64,000 nt of DNA from UBA6059 sp040222235. Lineage in GTDB: Bacteria > Bacteroidota > Bacteroidia > Cytophagales > Cyclobacteriaceae. Positions 37,291 through 46,015 of this stretch are shown here, one piece after another (within the stretch, counting starts at the first letter, position 1; every line of letters begins with the position of its first letter). The position numbers and the translations under genes were made by a program. The notes under the pieces were generated by a model. That model was not told the origin of the DNA, made no database searches, and saw only the letters and a list, made by a program, of their open reading frames with translations. The DNA lies in contig JAVKDO010000101.1 of assembly GCA_040222235.1 (NCBI GenBank), positions 1 to 64,000 of the forward strand, in the 5' to 3' direction.

Positions 37291-37837
37291 ATTGCCGTTC
37301 CATACAAAGTTTCAGATTTCGCTTTCCATTTTGAATATTACTCTTCACTTTCTTTATCTCCAGGGACAGCCGCTTTGCCAGTTCCTGGTAAGGTAGCTTC
37401 TCATAGAAAAAACCCTTGATGCAGCTTAGCTGACCTTCCGGTAGCCCTTTCAGACATTCGTCAAGCCTTGCTTGGCGCGCTTCTTCGTCCCCTTCCTCCA
37501 TAGGATGCCAGATTTGGTCGGATTCCACAAATGTGTCTTCTACATTGGTGAATTCGGGTGATTTTTTGCGCAGGATCATCAGGCAGTGGTTTTTTGTGAG
37601 CACGAATAGCCAGACCTTGAAGTTGTTCACCTCACCTTTCTGCGACTGAGAAAGGAGTTTCTCAAAGATGTCCATGGTAGCGTCACTTGCCTGCTCAGGC
37701 GCCTTCAGATATTTGCAACAAAAACCGAATACCATGAGTCGATAGCGCTCAAAGAGGATCGATAGCCAGCGCTTTTCTCCAGTGCTCGCGTAGCTGTGGA
37801 ACAGCCATTCGTCTGATTTTTCAGAGGCGAGTTTCAC
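37283..37837 (-). CDS. ECF-type RNA polymerase sigma factor
   Basis: A 184-residue sigma-70 family protein: region 2 'RWLSILFERYRLMVFGFCCKYLKAPEQASDATMDIFEKLL' and region 4 'LPEGQLSCIKGFFYEKLPYQELAKRLSLEIKKVKSNIQNGKRNLKLCME'. It should direct a small regulon, released by the anti-sigma factor encoded next. The VWA gene starts 493 bases away, divergently. Confidence 0.92.
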   Translation of the reverse strand: MKLASEKSDEWLFHSYASTGEKRWLSILFERYRLMVFGFCCKYLKAPEQASDATMDIFEKLLSQSQKGEVNNFKVWLFVLTKNHCLMILRKKSPEFTNVEDTFVESDQIWHPMEEGDEEARQARLDECLKGLPEGQLSCIKGFFYEKLPYQELAKRLSLEIKKVKSNIQNGKRNLKLCMERQYE

Positions 37838-38330
37838 TGGTTGTGATATCGTTTGGCTGTTGGCATTAACCGGCTTTAGTTCTTTTGCTGGACTTGATCT
37901 TGTTTTCGCTTTCTAAGTTAGTAATAACCTTGATGGTGGTATTGGAATCGCTTTGGGTGGGTGTCCCAGTTACAATTGTTGACTGTAGCTGCTATTTCAT
38001 TGATCAGTGATAATTGCAACAACAAATGTCCGTCTTTCCGAGCGTAGCGAAGGAATCTCATTACAGCATATTTCTAATCATTGCAGACTTGAGATTGCTT
38101 CGGTCGTGCCTCCCTCGCAAAGACGAACGGAAGTGGTAGTGCTGTACTCATTGCTAATTCCAGTCATCCAGAACACCGCAAAGGTATATCAACTTGTCTT
38201 TGTTCTAGCAACTATTACCATTGATAACCAATGAGTTAATGAGCAATCATAAAAAATTTTGCCATTCATTTATGGAAATCCTGACCATCCCGCATCCCTA
38301 TCACAAAGACGAAACTTAAACGATACGGAT
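37838..38330. repeat. divergent intergenic region with palindromic repeat at 38031-38125
   Basis: No gene. The inverted repeat has arms CGTCTTTCCGAGCG...GAAGGAATCTCA (from 38031) and TGAGATTGCTTCGG...CGCAAAGACG (to 38125). It is the same architecture as the repeats at 17972 and 40264, but a different sequence subgroup. It lies between divergent sigma and VWA genes. The AT-rich stretch before the VWA start may hold its promoter. Confidence 0.65.
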
Positions 38331-40247
38331 ATGAAAAAGCACATGATCACATTACTCGCCTTGTTGACGGTCCTTGTTACACTCGTACTCTCATCATTTG
38401 CGGTAGCAGAAGACTGGAAGGTGACGGGTACCATCCTTGATGAGGAGACCAAAGCACCCATCTCCGGCGTGGTGGTCAAACTAGAGGCAGCAGGTAGACA
38501 GGCCATCACGGATGCGCAAGGCGCATTCACGATAGTGGCGCAGCGCGGCAACCAGGTATTGACCATAGAGAAGAAGGGCTATCAGCACAAGCGGGTGGCG
38601 ATCAATCATCAGCATGAGCTGGAGATCAGCCTGCGGTATATGCTACCGCGAAGGGAGCAACCGGTGGTAGATGATGCCATGGAAGAGGTTGAAGTACTAG
38701 AAGAGGTAGTCACGATGGACATGTCGCATGTGCGCATGGATCGAATGAATGCGTCTGGGATTGCTCATGGGAAGATGTACGCACCCCCGCATGATGTGCA
38801 GTACCCCAATTACAACACCGAAGAATACGCGACCATTCACGAGAATATCTTTCACACGCCCCAGGATGAGCCGCTGAGTACGTTCTCGATAGATGTAGAT
38901 GCGGCCTCTTATAGTAACATGCGACGCTTTGTCAACCAGGGTCAGCTGCCGCCAAAGGATGCAGTGCGCATAGAGGAGATGATCAACTACTTCAACTATG
39001 CTTACCATACGCCTGAGGATGACAAGCCGCTGCTTGTCAATACGGAGACGATTCCCGCACCTTGGAATCCGAAGCATCAGCTGGTACAAGTGGGTATCAA
39101 GGGCAAGGAGATCGAGAAAGATCAGCTACCTGCTTCTAACATTGTCTTCCTGCTGGATGTATCAGGCTCTATGAACCAGCCCAACAAGCTGCCTTTACTA
39201 AAGTCAGCTTACAAGATGCTTGTGCAACAGCTTAGAGATGAGGATAGAGTGGCAATCGTGGTGTATGCCGGAGCGGCTGGTATGGTGCTTCCGTCCACTT
39301 CGGGTGAAGATAAGTCAACCATTCTCAAAGCCATCGATGAACTCAAGGCAGGTGGATCTACGGCAGGTGGTGCGGGTATTGAGTTGGCGTACAAGATCGC
39401 GGTGGACAACTTCATCGAAGGCGGCAACAACCGTGTGATTCTGGCTACTGATGGCGACTTCAACACAGGTGCCTCCAGCAATGCGCAGATGGAGCGACGC
39501 ATTGAGCAGAAGCGTGAAGCTGGGGTGTGCCTGACGGTGCTGGGCGTTGGGATGGGCAACTCCAAAGACTCCAAAATGGAGATCCTGGCTGACAAGGGCA
39601 ATGGAAACTATGCCTATATCGATACCATGAAAGAGGCGAAGAAGGTCCTCGTATCCGAATTTGGGGGTACGCTATTCACTATCGCAAAAGATGTGAAGAT
39701 ACAGGTGGAGTTCAACCCGGCAGAGGTGCAAGCCTACCGGTTGATTGGCTATGAAAACCGCAAGCTGAACAAAGAAGACTTCAATAACGATAAGAAGGAT
39801 GCAGGTGAGCTGGGTGCGGGACATACAGTGACGGCACTGTACGAGATTATTCCGGTAGGAGTGGAGAGCAGCGTGCTATCCGTTGATCCGCTCAAGTACC
39901 AGCAGACCACTCCGACCAAGCCAGGCAAGTCCGTTGGTGAATGGATGACCGTGAAGGTGCGCTACAAGGCACCTGATGGAGATAAGAGCGAGTTGATTGC
40001 AGAGACAATAACCGCGAAGAGTGCGGGCTTTGAGAAGAGCACGGACAACATTCGCTGGTCCTCGACTGTGGCCGCCTTTGGGATGATGCTCCGACAGTCT
40101 GAGTTTGCAGGCGATGCGACCTATGCTTCCGTCTTGGACTGGGCTAAGGAAGCTAAGGGTACCGATGAATTTGGCTACCGTAGTGAGATGATTCAGCTGA
40201 TTGAGATGGCTGGTTTGCTGCAGGGGGAGCCGGTGATGAATGAGTGA
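38331..40247 (+). CDS. VWA domain protein with carboxypeptidase-regulatory-like N-domain (YfbK-like)
   Basis: A 638-residue protein from the ATG at 38331 ('MKKHMITLLALLTVLV', signal peptide to ~27). The longer upstream frame is unlikely because it puts 24 charged residues before the signal. Domains: a CarboxypepD-reg-like sandwich (~30-105), then the YfbK-type N-domain ('FSIDVDAASYSNMRRFVNQGQLPPKDAVRIEEMINYF'), a von Willebrand A domain with metal site 'LLDVSGSMN' near residue 275 and 'ATDGDFNTG', and the C-terminal DUF3520-type sandwich. Secreted adhesive or scaffold protein. It diverges from the sigma/anti-sigma pair, a recurrent pairing that suggests it belongs to the same regulon. No evidence of enzymatic activity. 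Confidence 0.9.
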   Translation: MKKHMITLLALLTVLVTLVLSSFAVAEDWKVTGTILDEETKAPISGVVVKLEAAGRQAITDAQGAFTIVAQRGNQVLTIEKKGYQHKRVAINHQHELEISLRYMLPRREQPVVDDAMEEVEVLEEVVTMDMSHVRMDRMNASGIAHGKMYAPPHDVQYPNYNTEEYATIHENIFHTPQDEPLSTFSIDVDAASYSNMRRFVNQGQLPPKDAVRIEEMINYFNYAYHTPEDDKPLLVNTETIPAPWNPKHQLVQVGIKGKEIEKDQLPASNIVFLLDVSGSMNQPNKLPLLKSAYKMLVQQLRDEDRVAIVVYAGAAGMVLPSTSGEDKSTILKAIDELKAGGSTAGGAGIELAYKIAVDNFIEGGNNRVILATDGDFNTGASSNAQMERRIEQKREAGVCLTVLGVGMGNSKDSKMEILADKGNGNYAYIDTMKEAKKVLVSEFGGTLFTIAKDVKIQVEFNPAEVQAYRLIGYENRKLNKEDFNNDKKDAGELGAGHTVTALYEIIPVGVESSVLSVDPLKYQQTTPTKPGKSVGEWMTVKVRYKAPDGDKSELIAETITAKSAGFEKSTDNIRWSSTVAAFGMMLRQSEFAGDATYASVLDWAKEAKGTDEFGYRSEMIQLIEMAGLLQGEPVMNE

Positions 40248-40498
40248 TACTCACTCATGCAGAGGTCATTCCCTTGCGACCTTACGAAGTGTGGGAGACT
40301 TGGGAATCTCAAAAACGGCTCCTTGTGATTCCCAAGTCTTGTGCTTGCTGCGCAGTGTACTCGCAAGGAATTAGGAAGGTTCTAGCACTATGGGCTCGGT
40401 AAGTAGAAAAGACGCGAGCCTGAAGACTCGTGCCAGCGATGAGATTGAGCTTAGTTTATGAATTCAATCTCATCCCTGTTCCCCAACAGCTCTAATGG
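40248..40498. repeat. palindromic repeat (40264-40376) and hairpin between convergent genes
   Basis: Arms GGTCATTCCCTTGCGACC (from 40264) and TCGCAAGGAATTAGG (about 40361-40375) enclose GGAGACTTGGGAATCTC and TGATTCCCAAGTCTTG. This is the second copy of the family seen at 17972. A separate perfect 11-bp hairpin follows (GATGAGATTGA at 40438, TCAATCTCATC at 40464) and may act in termination of either gene, although no T-run is present. Confidence 0.7.
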
Positions 40499-41599
40499 TT
40501 ACCAACCCATCACTTCCTCAAGATGAGTGATGAGTTGTGCAGCCATCTTTCTATTATGTGCCACCCTAGGATGTCCGTTGGTTTCCATAAATGGAAATAC
40601 GATAGTGGACATATTTCCATCAGCCAACTCATTCACAGATTCTTGGATGTAACCTGGCCAGGGTGAATCATCTGCACTTGCGTCCATGCTGCCAATAGCA
40701 CATACGATATGTGCGGAAGGATATACATCGCGAATGCTCTGGATAAAGCTCCGATAGGCTGCTTGCCATTCTGGAATGGTGGGGGCGTTTTCTCCAAAGC
40801 GGATTATGAACTGCTCAAACTCCGGCATATTGAGTAGCCAGGAATCATTTTGGCCGAGATTAATCACCACCACATCTGGCTGTACTTTGGAGAAATCCCA
40901 GAGCGAAGTGCTATCCTTTGGATTGAGCAGATTGTAGATTTCGGGCATGATTTCAGGATTCCAGCTGACTGTGATCCCAACACCTGATTGTACTGTGGCG
41001 TAGTAGTCCGCATTGAAGTGTCTGGCGGTATTAGCGGCGTAGGTATAGTAGTTGTTGGTATAGATGCTATCCCACCGATCACCGCCGGTGAGATCTTCTA
41101 TCGCAAAACCAGCCGTGATCGAGTTGCCAAAGAATTCTATGACCTTACCAGAAGATTGTGGAGGTGCGAGTAGTTTACCGTCAGCGAGTGTGAGACCTTT
41201 GAAGTTGAGTGGTCCAGTGACCATCCACTCATTTCGCTTGAGCACGTCTATTCGATGAACTTCTTTATCTTCAAAGTCAGCTAGGAGTATTTTGTTCTCG
41301 CCGCTTTCCAGCTTGAGATACCTAAGGCTGTCCTGGTCATAGATGATGTTGAGATAGACTTCTCCATTGGCATCATAGTAGTCGGCATAGAGCTCCCCGC
41401 CTTGGTAGTTGATGGATAAGCCTGATCCAGGCCAGTAAAACTCAGGCTGTAGTGAGTCTGCCCAGTTAATCCTGCCGTGGTACTTGATCAAGTTGCTGGT
41501 AGGATCGATTTGTTCGGTAGATGGAGCAGGCGTTTCACAGGAGAGAAGTCCGACTGCTGAAACAACAAGGATAAAGAGGAAACTGGGTGAGCTCTTCAT
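40499..41599 (-). CDS. SGNH/GDSL lipoprotein esterase (CE2-like)
   Basis: A 366-residue lipoprotein: signal peptide with lipobox 'LLSC' (Cys21). The N-terminal ~130 residues form a jelly-roll, as in CE2 acetylxylan esterases. The SGNH domain follows with block I 'FFGNSITAGF', block III 'VVINLGQNDSW' and block V 'MDASADDSPWPG...NGHPRVAHNRKMAAQL' containing the final His. Probably a deacetylase acting on polysaccharides at the cell surface. Transcribed alone. Confidence 0.85.
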   Translation of the reverse strand: MKSSPSFLFILVVSAVGLLSCETPAPSTEQIDPTSNLIKYHGRINWADSLQPEFYWPGSGLSINYQGGELYADYYDANGEVYLNIIYDQDSLRYLKLESGENKILLADFEDKEVHRIDVLKRNEWMVTGPLNFKGLTLADGKLLAPPQSSGKVIEFFGNSITAGFAIEDLTGGDRWDSIYTNNYYTYAANTARHFNADYYATVQSGVGITVSWNPEIMPEIYNLLNPKDSTSLWDFSKVQPDVVVINLGQNDSWLLNMPEFEQFIIRFGENAPTIPEWQAAYRSFIQSIRDVYPSAHIVCAIGSMDASADDSPWPGYIQESVNELADGNMSTIVFPFMETNGHPRVAHNRKMAAQLITHLEEVMGW

Positions 41600-41814
41600 G
41601 GTAAGGGGTTTGAAATGCTGTTGAAGATAAGGCTGTAGTTCGGAAAACTCTAATGCCTAACAATTTCAGAGAGAAAAAGACCTCTTTAGACAATAGTCTC
41701 ACCACTACGAACATTAACTTCAAATAGGCTATTGGTTGAAATCCAAGATTATCATCATGCCATGACATTCAGATTCCTGACTTCCGCTACACTCCATCAG
41801 GAATTACGCAGTAG

Positions 41815-42195
41815 CTATTGAGCTAGCTGATCCAGGAATTGCTGCTTACGGATTTTTACTGCGAGTACCGAGTATCGCATGAGAAAGAAGAGGCCGACGA
41901 AAAGTAGCAACGCTCCCAGAAACAGCAGTGCTTCAGAAACATAATTTGTTGATAAGACAGCTTTTAAGATTCCCGATAGGACTAGCGCTCCTGAACTGAA
42001 GTATAGGCCTACCATCGCCCGATTGAGCCGAGTTAATTGTTCGATCTTGTTCTGAATGAGCAACTTATTAAGCTGGCAATTTTCCTTAATCAGTGCACCG
42101 GTTTCATTGCTGAGATTGGCAACCAATGCTGAAGTGGACATGATAAGTAACCCAACACCCGGCAGTATGGTGATGGGTATGTACCATTCAGTCAT
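41815..42195 (-). CDS. DUF2721 family membrane protein
   Basis: A 126-residue protein with three predicted membrane helices ('ITILPGVGLLIMSTSALVANL', 'FSSGALVLSGILKAVL', 'LLFLGALLLFVGLFFLMRYSVLAV') and the family signature 'NRAMVGLYFSSGALV'. Function unknown. It lies 14 bases downstream of the UPF0114 gene and is probably co-transcribed. Confidence 0.85.
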   Translation of the reverse strand: MTEWYIPITILPGVGLLIMSTSALVANLSNETGALIKENCQLNKLLIQNKIEQLTRLNRAMVGLYFSSGALVLSGILKAVLSTNYVSEALLFLGALLLFVGLFFLMRYSVLAVKIRKQQFLDQLAQ

Positions 42196-42209
42196 AGACT
42201 AATTATCGA

Positions 42210-42806
42210 CTAGTGTTCTTCCTTCTTCTCGCCTTCTTCAACTTCATGAGGATCAGCTTCCATCACGTGCTTTGTATGGAGATAGGAGTGCGTGATCTTT
42301 TCCGTTTGCGATAGCAACAGCGCCGAAACGATAAAGACCATGTGGATGACAATCTCGATGATAATACCCTCCGAACTTGCCTTTTGTACTGCGTCGCGGT
42401 AGTCAATGAAAGTCTTGAGCAGTTGCACACCAGAAATAGACGCAAGTGAAGTAGCCAGCTTAATCTTCAGCTGACCTGCATCCAAATCTTCTAGCCAAAG
42501 CGGCTTATCCTCATGCATGTCTACATCGATGCGACTGGTAAAAATGGAGTAGCCTCCTATGGTCACCATGATGACCAGATTCATGACCATACTGATGTCT
42601 ACTAAACCAAGTATACTCAGCATCATTTTAGTTTCCGATAGGGTAAACATCTCATGAAAGAGATGAAGTAGCTCCTCAAAGAACTTGATCAGATAGATAA
42701 ACGCACCGATGATAAGGCCACCATACAAGGGTGCCTGTACCCATCGACCCCAAAACACGAAACCTTCAAAAAATTCTTCTACTGCCTTTAAGCCGTTTCT
42801 AGCCAT
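42210..42806 (-). CDS. UPF0114/YqhA family membrane protein
   Basis: A 198-residue protein with four predicted helices and the family's core: 'WGRWVQAPLYGGLIIGAFIYLIKFFEEL', 'ILGLVDISMVMNLVIMVTIGGYSIFTSR', 'LATSLASISGVQLLKTFID'. Family function unknown. It is unusual only in its charged tail 'EADPHEVEEGEKKEEH'. First gene of a likely two-gene operon with the DUF2721 gene. Confidence 0.88.
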   Translation of the reverse strand: MARNGLKAVEEFFEGFVFWGRWVQAPLYGGLIIGAFIYLIKFFEELLHLFHEMFTLSETKMMLSILGLVDISMVMNLVIMVTIGGYSIFTSRIDVDMHEDKPLWLEDLDAGQLKIKLATSLASISGVQLLKTFIDYRDAVQKASSEGIIIEIVIHMVFIVSALLLSQTEKITHSYLHTKHVMEADPHEVEEGEKKEEH

Positions 42807-42980
42807 GTGTCAAGCTCTTTTAATTCTGTGGGATTATGTATGCGATTCAATCAAATTTAGCTTTATTTTCCTTTGGTAGAACGAATAATGATATTTTTTT
42901 GAACTCAGGGAGCACCTAGAATTTGATTGCAACTAAGGCCGATGATTTAAAATATGTGCTATTATATCGCGGGTTGCCTC

Positions 42981-43199
42981 TTAGGCAAACATAAGCTCCC
43001 CTTTGGGTTTCGGTATTTCCCGACTCAGTGAGTTCGCGGTTTCAATCCATTCACCAATGACTACTTCGGCATTGGAGATAGCTTCCTGGTAAGACGAACC
43101 ATCTGCTTTACATCCTGCTAGTTCGGGCACCTCAGCTATGTATGCAGCATCTTCTTCACTCCAATAAATAATGATCTCATATTTGTGCAGGCTATTCAT
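42981..43199 (-). CDS. orphan HicB-family protein
   Basis: A 72-residue HicB-like domain: 'YEIIIYWSEEDAAYIAEVPELAGCKADGSSYQEAISNAEVVIGEWIETANSLSREIPKPK'. HicB normally neutralises the HicA toxin encoded beside it. No HicA-like frame is visible in either flanking gap: 43200-43295 and 42807-42980 both fail to give one. It may be a solitary regulator or the remains of a pair. Confidence 0.85.
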   Translation of the reverse strand: MNSLHKYEIIIYWSEEDAAYIAEVPELAGCKADGSSYQEAISNAEVVIGEWIETANSLSREIPKPKGELMFA

Positions 43200-43295
43200 T
43201 TATGCGGATTTTGTATTTCATGATCAGTTCACGCAGTTGTTTGGTATAGAGAGTTTAGCATATTTTCTCATAGATATAAATGTAAGTACGCTGAT

Positions 43296-43688
43296 CTATT
43301 GCATGACTATGTACGTCCCCAGTATGTAATCATGCAGGCCTTGCTTGCGTTTGTTGAAGGCAATCATCGTAAATCCACCAAGCGCGATAGCTGCCGATAC
43401 AAACTTCAGCAGAATCCGCAGCAATGCTTTAGTAAAACTCAAGGGCTGGCCCTCCTTGTCTACGACTCGCAAGCCATGGTACTTCTTGCCAAGGGTGGCC
43501 TGGTACCTGGAGCTTTCCAGTCCGGCATGATAGCCAATGACTACTGTCAAACAGACACCATAGAAAAGGCTGTTGTCTTCGATGACTATACTTAATGGGA
43601 AAAGAACCAACACCAGCACTGTCAAATCTATGTTGTATGCAGTTAGCCGTTTCCAGAATGATGCGTAATTCAAATCCATGATAATCAA
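43296..43688 (-). CDS. RDD family membrane protein
   Basis: A 130-residue protein of the RDD family: 'ASFWKRLTAYNIDLTVLVLVL' (first helix), 'GKKYHGLRVVDKEGQPLSFTKALLRILLKFV' and a third helix 'GGFTMIAFNKRKQGLHDYILGT'. Function unknown; some relatives are ion exchangers or assembly factors. The start is ATG at 43688, or the ATG four codons in. Confidence 0.88.
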   Translation of the reverse strand: MIIMDLNYASFWKRLTAYNIDLTVLVLVLFPLSIVIEDNSLFYGVCLTVVIGYHAGLESSRYQATLGKKYHGLRVVDKEGQPLSFTKALLRILLKFVSAAIALGGFTMIAFNKRKQGLHDYILGTYIVMQ

Positions 43689-43791
43689 TGCGATACGAAA
43701 ATAGCCTTGTTTGTGATAGGGGGATATGGCTTCCCGATTATTTTCATATATTGATACACATTTTTTATCCCAAACTTAAACTAATCAACTT

Positions 43792-44319
43792 ATGAAAGTA
43801 CTTATCAAAATTCTGCTAGGGTTGGTCATAGTCGTGGTGTTGCTCGCAGTAGTCGGATTTTTACTGCCCAGAGAAGTTCACTTAGAGAGATCCATAGCTG
43901 TAGATGCTGAACCCAGCGCGATCTATCAGGAACTCAATAACTTCCAAAACTTCAACAAATGGTCACCTTGGGCGCAAATCGACCCGAACACAAAGTATAA
44001 CTACAGTGGCCCAGCTGCAGGTGTAGGAGCAAAGATGAGCTGGACGAGTGACCACCCTGATGTGGGGAGTGGGAGCCAGGAAATAATAGAAAGTGTTCCT
44101 AATAAGAAGGTGACGAACGTACTGCTGTTCGAGGGCTTTGAGCCATCGCAGGCCTCCTTGATGATAGAGCCCTCCGGTAATGGTAGCACCGTGACCTGGA
44201 CCTTTGATGGAGATATGGGTAACAATCCTATCGGAAGATATTTTGGACTATTTATGGAGGACATGCTCGGCCCTCAGTATGAAGAAGGTCTATCCAACTT
44301 GAAGCAAGTAGTGGAATAA
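43792..44319 (+). CDS. SRPBCC family (START-like) membrane-anchored protein
   Basis: A 175-residue protein with a single N-terminal helix (residues 5-25) and a helix-grip fold: 'HLERSIAVDAEPSAIYQELNNFQNFNKWSPWAQIDPNTKYNYSGPAAGVGAKMSW', ending 'EDMLGPQYEEGLSNLKQVVE'. This is the polyketide-cyclase/AHSA1-like group that binds hydrophobic ligands. Ligand unknown. Transcribed alone; a hairpin (44349) follows its end. Confidence 0.85.
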   Translation: MKVLIKILLGLVIVVVLLAVVGFLLPREVHLERSIAVDAEPSAIYQELNNFQNFNKWSPWAQIDPNTKYNYSGPAAGVGAKMSWTSDHPDVGSGSQEIIESVPNKKVTNVLLFEGFEPSQASLMIEPSGNGSTVTWTFDGDMGNNPIGRYFGLFMEDMLGPQYEEGLSNLKQVVE

Positions 44320-44348
44320 GAAATTCTATTGATTGCTGATTAGTAAAG

Positions 44349-44366
44349 GAGGAGCTATGGCTCCTC
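44349..44366. terminator. hairpin between the SRPBCC and ATP-grasp genes
   Basis: Arms GAGGAGC (44349-44355) and GCTCCTC (44360-44366) with a four-base loop, followed by a weak T-rich run (TGCTGCTTTC). It serves the rightward SRPBCC gene and faces the end of the leftward ATP-grasp gene. Confidence 0.65.
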
Positions 44367-44374
44367 TGCTGCTT

Positions 44375-45229
44375 TCAAAGAAAGTAGCTCGTAATGGAGG
44401 TGACAAGCCTCTTTCTGATATCATCTGACAATAGGAAAAGCTCTGGCTCTATCAACTCGAGCTCCATCAACATAGGTTGGCCTTTATAGAGGACTAAGTC
44501 CACACGGGCGTAAAGGCAAGGATCCGCTACCGTTGCGAGCACCTCGCTGGCAAATCGCACTATGGCCTCATCTGGCTCAACCACACTGTAGTTACCACCA
44601 AACTCCTCCTGGACTCTGTACTCTCCGGCCTTTGCCTTCTTGAGCACGGCATGGCTAAACTTCTTATCAAAAAACATCAATGAGTACTCGCCTTGCTCGC
44701 TGATCGAAGGAATGAACTGTTGCACCAAGAGATCCTTCTCTTGGATGATAGTCCCCAAAATGGATCGATGTGCCTCATATGTAGCGTTGGTCAACTTGAA
44801 TGTCTGGAAGGCGGTAGCAGATACTGCCGGCTTGATGATGAACACAGACCAAGGGATCTGAATCTCACCAAGATCGCTTCCCTGAGGTAAGAAGAGTGTA
44901 GGTGGTATTGTGATTCCTTTTAGTCCTAGCTCCTCTAGATAATTCTTATGCGCGTTCCATCTAAGTACAGCGGTAGGATTGCCAACGATGAGATCGAGTT
45001 GCTCTAGCTGATCTATCCATGATCTGAATGCAACAATGTGTTTATGGTAATCCCATACGGTTCGTATCAAGACTCCATTAAACTCTGCCCAATTGACATT
45101 CGGATCATTCCATACCGCTGGTTCGACCTTTATGCCCAATTCAGGCAATTGCGATAGTAAGTACTGCTCGCTGGGGATGAGATCAGGCCACTCTGTACAT
45201 GTGGCTATAGCAAGTTTGAAGCTCGACAT
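44375..45229 (-). CDS. ATP-grasp enzyme, glutathione-synthetase-like
   Basis: A 284-residue protein with the ATP-grasp pattern: N-terminal nucleotide-free lobe ('LAIATCTEWPDLIPSEQYLLSQLPELGIKVEPAVW'), 'VIRTVWDYHKH'-like segment 'LIRTVWDYHKHIVAF', 'VGNPTAVLRWNAHKNYLEELGL', a phosphate-loop region 'SVFIIKPAVSATAF', 'IQEKDLLVQQFIPSISEQGEYSLMFF', and the metal-binding end 'YARVDLVLYKGQPMLMELELIEPELFL'. It most resembles the DcsG-type ligase of D-cycloserine synthesis and other small ATP-grasp ligases. It probably joins a carboxylate to an amine; substrates not readable. Confidence 0.78.
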   Translation of the reverse strand: MSSFKLAIATCTEWPDLIPSEQYLLSQLPELGIKVEPAVWNDPNVNWAEFNGVLIRTVWDYHKHIVAFRSWIDQLEQLDLIVGNPTAVLRWNAHKNYLEELGLKGITIPPTLFLPQGSDLGEIQIPWSVFIIKPAVSATAFQTFKLTNATYEAHRSILGTIIQEKDLLVQQFIPSISEQGEYSLMFFDKKFSHAVLKKAKAGEYRVQEEFGGNYSVVEPDEAIVRFASEVLATVADPCLYARVDLVLYKGQPMLMELELIEPELFLLSDDIRKRLVTSITSYFL

Positions 45230-45334
45230 TCTTCAATTTCAACTTCTGGTAAGACCTAAAACTACCTCAAAGGGTGAAAACCTGGGATCAATGGAAAATA
45301 TTTCGATAAGGGCTCATTTTTTCAATCCAGAGTA

Positions 45335-45438
45335 TGGAAACGCTTGCAGACCAGTGCTGCCCATAAGCGGAACGTTTGCAGCAGGTTCATTTATTATGAA
45401 TTTCATAATTATTTCTTATATGATTAAACGTTTGCATG
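45335..45438. promoter_or_regulatory. three LacI-type operator-like sites upstream of the small secreted protein
   Basis: The 14-mer TGGAAACGCTTGCA (45335-45348) matches TGNAANCGNTTNCA at every fixed position. Two further sites keep the right half (AACGTTTGCA, ending near 45380 and 45437). Together they span about 100 bases ahead of the promoter at 45469. LacI-family proteins bind this kind of palindrome; the protein that acts here is not in the window. Confidence 0.45.
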
Positions 45439-45468
45439 CCAAAATAGACGTTCTGTTGCGAACCATTA

Positions 45469-45500
45469 TTGTATAGCTCGTATAATGGGGTATAAATTTG
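45469..45500 (+). promoter_or_regulatory. candidate promoter TTG-21-TAAATTTG
   Basis: TTG at 45469-45471 and TAAATTTG at 45493-45500, separated by 21 bases, match the Bacteroidetes -33/-7 consensus. The message would start near 45506, about 20 bases ahead of the ATG at 45525. Confidence 0.6.
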
Positions 45501-45524
45501 CATCAGTATTTAACTGAAAAAGTT

Positions 45525-45884
45525 ATGACAAAACTAAAAACAACACTAGTAGCCCTCGTAATAGTTATGGGAGCTGCATTCGCAAACGCCAAAGGTGTAA
45601 GTGAGGATTCGCAAGTAAAAGTATTGGCTAGTAATAAGGCTGGTATTTATAATCTGCTTTTCGAATCTGAAGAAAACAAGACAGTCAATGTCCGTATACT
45701 GGACGCTAATCATAAACTATTGTCCGATAAGCGAATCAAAGGAACGGATGGGTTTCTGCAACCAATAAACTTTAGTCATCTGTCTAAAGGGGATTATTTA
45801 ATCGAAGTATCCGATAAGGACACAACACACAGAGTGATGGTGAGCTACAGTAGAGCTGACCTGAGTAGTGCTGAGATGAAGTGA
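45525..45884 (+). CDS. small secreted protein, T9SS/DUF3244-like
   Basis: A 119-residue protein from ATG 45525 ('MTKLKTTLVALVIVMGAAFANA', a clear signal peptide). The upstream in-frame ATG adds only nine non-signal residues and is unlikely. The body is a short beta-sandwich ('NLLFESEENKTVNVRILDANHKLLSDKRIKGTDGFLQPINFSHLSKGDYLIEVSDKDTTHRVMVSY'), like the C-terminal sandwich modules of secreted Bacteroidetes proteins. It is similar in plan to the gene at 52440. Ends just before an intrinsic terminator. Confidence 0.72.
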   Translation: MTKLKTTLVALVIVMGAAFANAKGVSEDSQVKVLASNKAGIYNLLFESEENKTVNVRILDANHKLLSDKRIKGTDGFLQPINFSHLSKGDYLIEVSDKDTTHRVMVSYSRADLSSAEMK

Positions 45885-45950
45885 ATTGACACATGGCAAT
45901 TTGGTAACACAATAAACTTCTAAACTATAGATAGATAAGCTTTGTGCTTG

Positions 45951-45986
45951 AAAGGCCGGTTCTTTGGATCGGCCTTTTCTTATTTT
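45951..45986. terminator. intrinsic terminator after the small secreted gene
   Basis: Stem AAAGGCCG (45951-45958) and CGGCCTTT (45970-45977) with an 11-base loop and T-rich tail TTTTCTTATTTT. It serves the rightward gene at 45525. Confidence 0.85.
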
Positions 45987-46015
45987 CAGCCTACCGTGAA
46001 AATGGTCGGGATGGA

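Noticed and set aside
38259..38330. Upstream start of the VWA gene
   Set aside because: It would put 24 charged residues before a good signal peptide that starts at 38331.
43200..43295. Possible HicA toxin remnant
   Set aside because: The frames read only short products (MRKYAKLSIPNNCVN and stop) with no HicA motif.
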